A DNA stretch of 64,000 nucleotides from Prevotella sp. GTDB taxonomy: Bacteria; Bacteroidota; Bacteroidia; Bacteroidales; Bacteroidaceae. Both the position numbers and the translations under genes were made by a program. Of this stretch, positions 57,944-64,000 are shown in pieces. The stretch covers positions 301,744 through 365,743 of the forward strand of contig JAFVGZ010000003.1 of assembly GCA_017478025.1 (NCBI GenBank). The letters run 5' to 3'. The notes beneath the pieces are model-generated. The model was not told the origin of the DNA and made no database searches. It was given only the letters and a program-made list of their open reading frames with translations. Position 1 is the stretch's first letter. Each line of letters begins with the position of its first letter.

Positions 57944-60066
57944 TTATACAAAAGATTGATATAGAGAATTTTCGAAGTTATTATAAAAAAAACACTTTCG
58001 AATTTATCAATGGACTCAACCTCATCATTGGATCAAATGGTGATGGTAAGACTACATTCTATGAAGCTCTTGAATGGTTATTCCGTACCGATGGTACAAA
58101 TAGAATGGATACCAAATTTATATCAAAGAAAAGAATAGATGAACTATTTGCCAATGAATCAGATGATGTTAGGGTATCAATGACATATGAGCATAAAGGT
58201 AAAACAAAGATTCTTGAGAAAATGTTCCACTTCACAAAGTCTTTTGATGGAGAAGTGAGTACATCTAATTATACCTTTAACCTTTTTGAAGATAATGGAG
58301 TAGAAAGAATTGCGAAAGATGGAATCCGTTTTGATTATGACTTACCCTCCGAAATCAGAAAATTCACGATGTTCAAAGGAGAAAGCGATCTTGATGTATT
58401 TCAAAATAGCAATTCCTTAAAATTACTTGTTGAAACCTTTAGTGATGTAAAAGACTTTGAGGCGTATTTCTCTTTCATGAAATATGCTTCAGAAAAGGCA
58501 GAACAAGCTCGCGAAAACGCTCAAAGATTAGACAAGAAAAATTCTGATAAAATTAAACAACTCAACAGAACAATTGAATTAGAAGTTGGTGCTCTGTCAG
58601 ATATTGAGCGCGAATTAAAGATAAAAGAAAATGAGGTTGTGAATTTTGAAAGTTTAATCAAAAACATTGAACAAAGTAAAGAAGCATCAAAACTTCTTAA
58701 TGCTGTTAATCGTAGAATTGAGACTATATCCAATAAACGTACGCAGACACAATCAAAAATAGACGAGAATTACACAATCAATTTATTAGACGATATGTGG
58801 ATTCTTATGGGTTTTAGTGATATTGCAGAAGAGTATTCAACTAAAGTTAACGATATTGATAAGAAACGAAGAAAGTTAGAGCAGAATTATCTTTATACTG
58901 CTGGCCAGGAAAAAGCCATCAAGAAAATGCAAACTGACTTTGTTCCACTACCTGTACATATTCCAGGACAGAAGATAATGCAGGAAATGCTAGATGAGGA
59001 AGTTTGTAAAATATGTGGACGTCCCGCAAAAAAACATTCTGAGGCATGGGAATTCATGCAGCACCGCTTGGAAGAATATAAAGAATCACTTAAGGTTCCT
59101 GAGGAGGATGAAATAGCTCCGTATTATGTTAATAATTATGTAGTGGAACTTCAAAAGCGTGATACAACTCTGAATGACAACTTATCAGAAATCACGAAAC
59201 TTCGTCATAAGATTCAGGAGGTTATGGCGTTTAACAACCGTATGCATAATGAGGTAAAGAAAATAGATACTAATCTAAATATTGAACTCGAACATAAAAA
59301 AAGAATATTAGCTCAAGCCGATGGTCTTTCAGAAGAACAACTCTTAGCTAATTTTGAGAACATTTCTAACTGGTTTGATCAAAAAAGTAATGCAGAAAAC
59401 AGAATCGGAACATTAAAACGTAAGAGAGAAGAGCATCGAGCTACTCTTGAAGAAGCTCAAGAGGCGCGTACAAAGTTAGCAGAAGGCACTTCTGCTGCTA
59501 TATATGCGAAGACTGCTATGATAATTGGTCACATATCAGATGCTTTCAAGAATGCAAAAGAAACAAACAAGAAGAATCTCCTTCATGCCATTGAAGATGA
59601 ATCTAATATCTTCCTTGAAAAATTGAATACCAATGATTTCAAGGGTACAATTAGAATACTGGAGAAGCCTAATGGACAGGGAGAAGCTGTATTGATGAAT
59701 AGTGATAATACTAGAATCTTTACGCCCAATACTGCATTACGTACAACTTATTTGATGTCTGTTCTATTTGCTATTGGAAAACTTTCAAGCGAAAGAGACG
59801 AAACTGAGTTCCCCCTTTTATTTGATGCTCCAACATCTTCGTTTACAGATGCAAAGGAGAGTGAGTTCTTTAATGTAATAGGCAAACTTAACAAACAAGT
59901 TGTTATTGTAACAAAGAGTTTCCTGAAAGAAAAAAATGGGGAAGTTATACTTGATACAGAAAAGACAGATGGCATTAAAGGTCGTGTATTCCGCATAGAA
60001 AAAAAGAAACCTTTTGATGACAAAAATCTGGCTACAATTCAAACTACAATTACTAAAATTAAGTAA
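57940..60066 (+). CDS. DndD/SMC-like ATPase with zinc hook
   Basis: 708 residues. It starts like Rad50, RecF and DndD proteins (MIIQKIDIENFRSYYKKNTF), with Walker A GSNGDGKTT at 31-39. Coiled coils lie at about 165-350 and 370-520, on either side of a CxxC hook (C356 and C359 in VCKICGRPAKKH). Walker B is FPLLFDAPTSSF (F628, D629). Such proteins in Dnd systems drive backbone sulfur modification with ATP, and in other systems act in restriction. Its position after the helicase fits the effector half. Confidence 0.78.
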   Translation: MIIQKIDIENFRSYYKKNTFEFINGLNLIIGSNGDGKTTFYEALEWLFRTDGTNRMDTKFISKKRIDELFANESDDVRVSMTYEHKGKTKILEKMFHFTKSFDGEVSTSNYTFNLFEDNGVERIAKDGIRFDYDLPSEIRKFTMFKGESDLDVFQNSNSLKLLVETFSDVKDFEAYFSFMKYASEKAEQARENAQRLDKKNSDKIKQLNRTIELEVGALSDIERELKIKENEVVNFESLIKNIEQSKEASKLLNAVNRRIETISNKRTQTQSKIDENYTINLLDDMWILMGFSDIAEEYSTKVNDIDKKRRKLEQNYLYTAGQEKAIKKMQTDFVPLPVHIPGQKIMQEMLDEEVCKICGRPAKKHSEAWEFMQHRLEEYKESLKVPEEDEIAPYYVNNYVVELQKRDTTLNDNLSEITKLRHKIQEVMAFNNRMHNEVKKIDTNLNIELEHKKRILAQADGLSEEQLLANFENISNWFDQKSNAENRIGTLKRKREEHRATLEEAQEARTKLAEGTSAAIYAKTAMIIGHISDAFKNAKETNKKNLLHAIEDESNIFLEKLNTNDFKGTIRILEKPNGQGEAVLMNSDNTRIFTPNTALRTTYLMSVLFAIGKLSSERDETEFPLLFDAPTSSFTDAKESEFFNVIGKLNKQVVIVTKSFLKEKNGEVILDTEKTDGIKGRVFRIEKKKPFDDKNLATIQTTITKIK

Positions 60067-60068
60067 CT

Positions 60069-60677
60069 ATGACTGATATTCTAAATAATATAGAGGAACG
60101 TATTGAAAAAGACGAAAAGCTTATTGACATCTGGGGACGCAGGAATCCAAGGCTTGAGAAAAAATACGAACAGAGTGTCATTAGAGTTATATCAGACTAT
60201 GGTGTTGGTGCCTCTAAATACACTAATGCCAAAGGTAAAATCTTAGGTGCAGGGTATGAACCATATATTATGGCTTTTTTTATTGGTTTATATGCTAATA
60301 AAAGATTGCCATTGACAGATGAAAACGAAGAATTAAAAGTATTAGGGCAACCTATACAGTATTGGGGAAACCTTGATTCAAAAAAATCCAGAAAGGCCTA
60401 TTCAGGTTTGAGGTCATATATATTCATTGCTCTTGTAGCAAAAACGGATATAGACTGGATTGCACTTGACAAGGGCGAAATAAAAGTAAGTACTGTCATA
60501 ACTAGTCTAATTGAAACGATGGAAGAGTATGCAAATTATGGTTTCTCTATAATGGAAGAGAAATTAAAAGAAGATCCTGGATATTTCTTTTCTCATCGAT
60601 CCTTCCTTGATATATTTCTACAATTAACAGATAAACAAACTATAGAAGATAATTCAGAAGAACTCGAGGACTTATAA
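60069..60677 (+). CDS. 202-residue protein of unknown function in the defence operon
   Basis: Predicted mostly helical. It has an N-terminal charged part (NNIEERIEKDEKLIDIWGRR), an aromatic segment (GAGYEPYIMAFFIGLYANKR) and an acidic C-terminus (DNSEELEDL). I recognise no domain; it is not a DndE by length or sequence. The start lies 2 bases after the SMC-like gene and the stop 10 bases before the next gene, so it belongs to the operon. The near-constant spacing in this operon argues for a stable complex. Confidence 0.7.
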   Translation: MTDILNNIEERIEKDEKLIDIWGRRNPRLEKKYEQSVIRVISDYGVGASKYTNAKGKILGAGYEPYIMAFFIGLYANKRLPLTDENEELKVLGQPIQYWGNLDSKKSRKAYSGLRSYIFIALVAKTDIDWIALDKGEIKVSTVITSLIETMEEYANYGFSIMEEKLKEDPGYFFSHRSFLDIFLQLTDKQTIEDNSEELEDL

Positions 60678-60687
60678 TATATAGGGT

Positions 60688-62877
60688 ATGGACTACATCG
60701 AAACTTTCAAAAATTTACGAACAAATAATAAATATGGACGCAAATCGCCCCATAAGGCGGTTTTAATGCTGACTGTCATAGAGCTCTATGAGCAAAACAT
60801 ATTGACAGAGAATGAAATATGTTACGATGATAAGTTAAAAAAAATGTTTTTGAAAGTATGGAATAAAGTTCTGCCCTATGAGCAGAAATTTCATCCTGAT
60901 GCATATTTACCTTATTGGTATCTACAGAATGATAGTTTCTGGCATATTGTACCTAAAAGAGATAAGGAAGCAATTCTTTCATCAATGCGTGACAATAGAG
61001 TAAAGCCTTCGGAAACGAGCCTGTATGATTCTGTAAAATATGCAGAACTTGATGAAGATTTGTATTTTCTAATGACTTTATCTTCCGGTCGTTCATCTTT
61101 GAAAAGAGTTTTGCTTGAAACTTATTTTGACTTGACAGATGAACAGATAGATAAATTATCAGAAAGCGTGGATAATTCGGTAGATTATTCTCTTTCTGCT
61201 ATTGCTGATTACGAACAAATACTTTCAAAAAAGCAAGACGAGACGAAGGTATATATTAACGAACCAGATAAAGAACTTACACGTCAATTCCATAGCTTTA
61301 ATGAAGACATACAGATTGTCCTTAATATACAATATTACACTTTCTTAAAGTCTCATCGCAATGAAAGGGAAGTATTCAAAGAACTCTTTCCAACAGTTTA
61401 TGACTTGCTTGATAAGATAATAAACGAACCCATTAAGCAAAGAGATATCTCACCATCATTTGCTTTTGTGTACGATAATTTCCTGTCAGATTTGAAGATA
61501 TCCTTGATGTCTGAAGATGATGCTATGTGTATAATTGATAAGATTACAGAAGCTATTGATTTATTGCGTGGCAATAATATTAAAGAAGTTAATTTAGGAA
61601 CTGTAGATGTAGCATCTAAAGACTCTTATTCAGATTCAAATCTTGATAACAACATCATATCTACTTCACAAAATGTCATTTTAGAAGAGGATTCTACAGA
61701 AACCAGGAAAGGTCAACCTTGGACGCAATACGAGGAGGAATTGATTTCTCTATATTATAATAAAGGTATGGATGTAAAATCAATTGCCGAAAGACAGGGA
61801 CGTACTGAAATCGCAATAAAATCACGTCTGGCTAAACTTGGCTTAATCGAATATACTTATCAAGCGGAAGAAGAAACAAATCATAATAATGATAACGAGT
61901 ATGAAATAAAGAATTATTCAACGAAATGCTTTATTCTTAATCAAGAGGGGAATATAGTATTTTCAGATGAGGGCATATTAATCAAAATAAATGGGGAGAT
62001 TTACAGATGTAAGTTGCAAAAAGTGTGTTTCACTATCAAGAAACTATTTGAAAAAGATGGTAACTGGTCAAAGGGGGGAAAGGTGATTGTTGCGTATTCT
62101 TCATCTGATTTGTATCCGGTTATTGACAATGACTCTATTGAAAAAATAGAAGATATTGTTTATACGCCAAATTTTGTTGGTAGTAAAATTAAAGTTGATG
62201 GTATATGGTATAATAATGAAGGTAATAGAATTTTTGTAGAAGATGAAGATAAGGGTTATTCCGAAGAAAACTCTTCATACAGGACAGAAAGAACTTCAGA
62301 GATCTATGTGCCCAAAGGCAAACTCAAGGCAATATCAGATATAGCAGAATGTTCATATGACTTTTTGTGGGTTATGGCTATCGTTGAATTTATGCAATTA
62401 AAACCACAACCTTCGGTACTTACATATGATAGAATGGCCTGCATGATGATTGCTATCGCATGGGAGCTAATGAATAACGAGGTAATAATAAAAGATACTG
62501 AAGATGAATTGTTGAAATGTGTCGAATTCTTGATAGAAGAGAATAAAGATAAACTTTCATGGAATTCGTCTCGTAGAGAAGTGTACAAAGCTATTGAGAA
62601 GTTTCCTATGTATGATGTCTTTGAGGATACTGTAGATAGCATTCTTGAAGTGTCTCCGTTAAATGTATTGAGAGCATGGTTTAAAGATGAAAACAAAGAG
62701 GAGATTATAGAGCTTTCTAAAGATTTTGAGAAGGCTTGTCTCTATGCGATTTATTCAGACAAGCGTGAACCTTATATAGTGGTTAATAAAAAATGGCAAC
62801 GCTCTTTGTTTCTTGAATATGACAATCTAATGAATTATTTTAAGAATGAGTATCTGGATTTCCTTGAAAATTGCTGA
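60688..62877 (+). CDS. Sulfur-binding-domain protein with Myb-like helix-turn-helix
   Basis: 729 residues in several parts. The first 150 or so match the ScoMcrA-type DNA sulfur-binding domain: GRKSPHKAVLMLTVIELY (residues 17-34), HPDAYLPYWYLQNDSFW (69-85) and LKRVLLETYFDLT. A linker region follows. At about 342-387 is a Myb/SANT-like helix-turn-helix (QPWTQYEEELISLYY, SIAERQGRTEIAIKSRLAKL). The last 180 residues (IVEFMQLKPQP, RMACMMIAIAWEL, SPLNVLRAWF) resemble tails I associate with Bacteroidota DNA-acting proteins. No HNH nuclease motif is visible. It probably reads phosphorothioate DNA. Confidence 0.75.
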   Translation: MDYIETFKNLRTNNKYGRKSPHKAVLMLTVIELYEQNILTENEICYDDKLKKMFLKVWNKVLPYEQKFHPDAYLPYWYLQNDSFWHIVPKRDKEAILSSMRDNRVKPSETSLYDSVKYAELDEDLYFLMTLSSGRSSLKRVLLETYFDLTDEQIDKLSESVDNSVDYSLSAIADYEQILSKKQDETKVYINEPDKELTRQFHSFNEDIQIVLNIQYYTFLKSHRNEREVFKELFPTVYDLLDKIINEPIKQRDISPSFAFVYDNFLSDLKISLMSEDDAMCIIDKITEAIDLLRGNNIKEVNLGTVDVASKDSYSDSNLDNNIISTSQNVILEEDSTETRKGQPWTQYEEELISLYYNKGMDVKSIAERQGRTEIAIKSRLAKLGLIEYTYQAEEETNHNNDNEYEIKNYSTKCFILNQEGNIVFSDEGILIKINGEIYRCKLQKVCFTIKKLFEKDGNWSKGGKVIVAYSSSDLYPVIDNDSIEKIEDIVYTPNFVGSKIKVDGIWYNNEGNRIFVEDEDKGYSEENSSYRTERTSEIYVPKGKLKAISDIAECSYDFLWVMAIVEFMQLKPQPSVLTYDRMACMMIAIAWELMNNEVIIKDTEDELLKCVEFLIEENKDKLSWNSSRREVYKAIEKFPMYDVFEDTVDSILEVSPLNVLRAWFKDENKEEIIELSKDFEKACLYAIYSDKREPYIVVNKKWQRSLFLEYDNLMNYFKNEYLDFLENC

Positions 62878-63048
62878 ATTGTTACAAGAACGAAAATGAA
62901 TTGATAATTTAATGAATTAGGTGATATGAATATGAAGTCTTTTCTTTTGGGTGTTGTTGAGTTTCCTGGGGTCGCCAGTCCTTATTGCTATCATACTGCT
63001 GATTGTGGGCAATAACGAGAAGGGGACATTGACCATTGACGATTGAAC

Positions 63049-63224
63049 ATGCCACAGGGGACAGCCCCTTGTTATACAGAGTTGGTTAGTGCCACTAACC
63101 AACTGAAATGGAGTGCTGCCCTTGAAGCCAAGATAGACCAGACGCTTTCGGAAACATTGACAATTGAACATTGAGCATTGACCATTGACGATTGACCATT
63201 GAGGATTGACCATTGATTAAGATT
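63049..63224. repeat. Fragment and attgacc tandem repeats after the operon
   Basis: A short open stretch (from ATG 63049, with ATNQLKWSAALEAKIDQTLS) looks like the end of a broken gene I do not recognise. It is followed by about seven copies of a 9- to 10-bp unit (attgaccattgacg) at about 63155-63218. The same unit is present once at about 63027-63048. Between 62878 and 63048 nothing else is visible. Confidence 0.5.
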
Positions 63225-63458
63225 ATGGCAGAGAAAGAAAATAAGATTATACTTTATAAGGATGAAGAGGGGAAATTGAGTATAAACACCCTGTTCGCCG
63301 ACGAAGATGTATGACTGACACAAGAGCAACTTGCAGCTGTTTACCAGACTACTCAGGAAAATGTATCTATGCATCTCTCCAACATCTATAAGGATGGAGA
63401 ACTTGATATAGGTGGAACTTATAAGAAATTCTTATTAGTTCGTCAGATGATGCCACAG
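63225..63458 (+). pseudogene. RhuM family remnant
   Basis: From the ATG at 63225 the translation (KIILYKDEEGKLSINTLFAD) follows the RhuM-like family start. Codon TGA at 63312-63314 stands where the family has Trp before LTQEQLAAVYQTTQENV. The match continues to about KKFLLVRQ and then runs into unrelated sequence, so both a nonsense change and a truncation are present. It marks old gene decay at the edge of the defence operon. Confidence 0.7.
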
Positions 63459-63480
63459 GGACGGGGTTCCGGGCATGATA

Positions 63481-63513
63481 GAGCTCACTCTTCGCGAGTG
63501 GGCTTTTTTTTGC
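63481..63513 (+). terminator. Terminator before the last gene
   Basis: Hairpin gagctcactc-ttcg-cgagtgggct (with a G-U pair) followed by eight T. It could end transcription of the remnant or of the whole upstream operon. Confidence 0.75.
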
Positions 63514-63577
63514 TTGTTTTTTGGCGATAAGGATTTTTATTCGTAATTTTGCCGAAAGAACTCTAAACCCTAAAGAT

Positions 63578-63877
63578 ATGAAGAAACTTATTACAATACT
63601 TATTATTGTTGTTGTTTTAGCTACGTTGGTGTTGACATGTCCTGATAAGCAGAGGCATGTGGAGGCTATTAATGATGAGTTTATTACTGCTGTTGACCAC
63701 CAGATGAATGAATCGTATTCATCTGAAGAAGATGGTGATGAGGAGGATGGTAGTTTTGAGGAGGGGATGAGGCTTGTGACGTCTTCCGTTGTTGGTGGGC
63801 TTTTCAAAGGGGTGATGGAGCAGCAACTCATGGTGAAGAATTATGCCGTTTTCAGTTTAGGACAGATACTGTTTTAA
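63578..63877 (+). CDS. Small membrane-anchored protein, DUF4359-like
   Basis: 99 residues with an N-terminal membrane anchor (KKLITILIIVVVLATLVLTC) and a short acidic extracytoplasmic part (EEDGDEEDGSFEEG), ending KNYAVFSLGQILF. The start of the soluble part (CPDKQRHVEAINDEF) resembles DUF4359 proteins. The function is unknown. The ATG at 63578 is preferred over the in-frame start at 63521, which would lie in a non-coding leader. Nothing further is visible in 63878-64000. Confidence 0.65.
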   Translation: MKKLITILIIVVVLATLVLTCPDKQRHVEAINDEFITAVDHQMNESYSSEEDGDEEDGSFEEGMRLVTSSVVGGLFKGVMEQQLMVKNYAVFSLGQILF

Positions 63878-64000
63878 AAACCAAACTTTTTGGATTAAAA
63901 GTGAGGCATTTTAACAATTCTTGTCTATTGATTGCATTTACACGCAGCATTCATGCCCTGTTTTCAATGTAAATTGCGACAGGGCTCTGCTGTGATGTGA

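Noticed and set aside
50278-62877. BREX system
   Set aside because: A PglZ-like phosphatase, a PglX-like methyltransferase and BrxL are missing, although a large ATPase and a PAPS-reductase-like protein occur in one BREX type.
50278-62877. Canonical DndABCDE system
   Set aside because: A DUF4007 protein leads the operon, and no DndB, DndE or desulfurase was recognised; the gene order fits Ssp better.

Overview
The window reads as a chromosomal segment of a Bacteroidales bacterium, most likely a Prevotella-like Prevotellaceae member. The signs are TAnnTTTG promoter boxes with an upstream TTTG about 20 bp away, Bacteroidota-typical families (DUF3127, DUF4835, DUF721, an outer-membrane beta-barrel receptor, a golvesin-domain amidase), a methylmalonyl-CoA mutase pair, an rhaA-rhaT-rhaD rhamnose operon, and many short intergenic repeats. 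No rRNA, tRNA, CRISPR array or intact transposase was found.

Layout. 1-3.5 kb: rhamnose catabolism (isomerase, symporter, aldolase) closed by a terminator. 3.5-7.2 kb: a repeat-rich gap, a TonB-receptor-like outer membrane protein on the minus strand, and a large palindromic element. 7.2-16.6 kb: genome maintenance (SSB-like DUF3127, DnaN, DnaQ-like exonuclease, RecN, TopB) with a DUF4835 protein and a GH13 alpha-amylase. A roughly 270-bp array of 9-bp units sits behind the exonuclease gene. 17.7-42.7 kb: almost entirely minus strand, with alpha-L-fucosidase, ManA, a HIT protein, a MerR regulator, a cation/proton antiporter, PepT, RecA, carboxynorspermidine synthase, a lipoprotein, a GH28 enzyme, DUF721, RecF, both methylmalonyl-CoA mutase subunits, RarA, a YgiQ-type radical SAM protein, the amidase, an acyltransferase and a small unknown. 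43-48 kb: plus-strand housekeeping genes (ProS, a poly-His membrane protein, aquaporin, S6-S18-L9, FabD).

48-50.2 kb is a gene-poor zone packed with repeats, including a pair of inverted iteron-like arrays. It leads into the most interesting part, an AT-rich eight-gene operon at 50.28-62.88 kb. The gene order is DUF4007 protein (SspB-like), P-loop ATPase (SspC-like), PAPS-reductase-like protein with an iron-sulfur cysteine set (SspD-like), PLD-helicase fusion, a 78-aa protein, a DndD/SMC-like ATPase with a CxxC zinc hook, a 202-aa unknown, and a 729-aa protein with a ScoMcrA-like DNA sulfur-binding domain plus a Myb-like helix-turn-helix. I interpret this as a DNA phosphorothioation-based defence system of the sspBCD plus effector type, without a local cysteine desulfurase and with an added sulfur-reading protein. 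A promoter box and a structured 5' leader with competing folds precede it. Downstream lie a broken RhuM-like gene and a small membrane-anchored protein.

Functional calls rest on motif recognition by eye. No database search was run.
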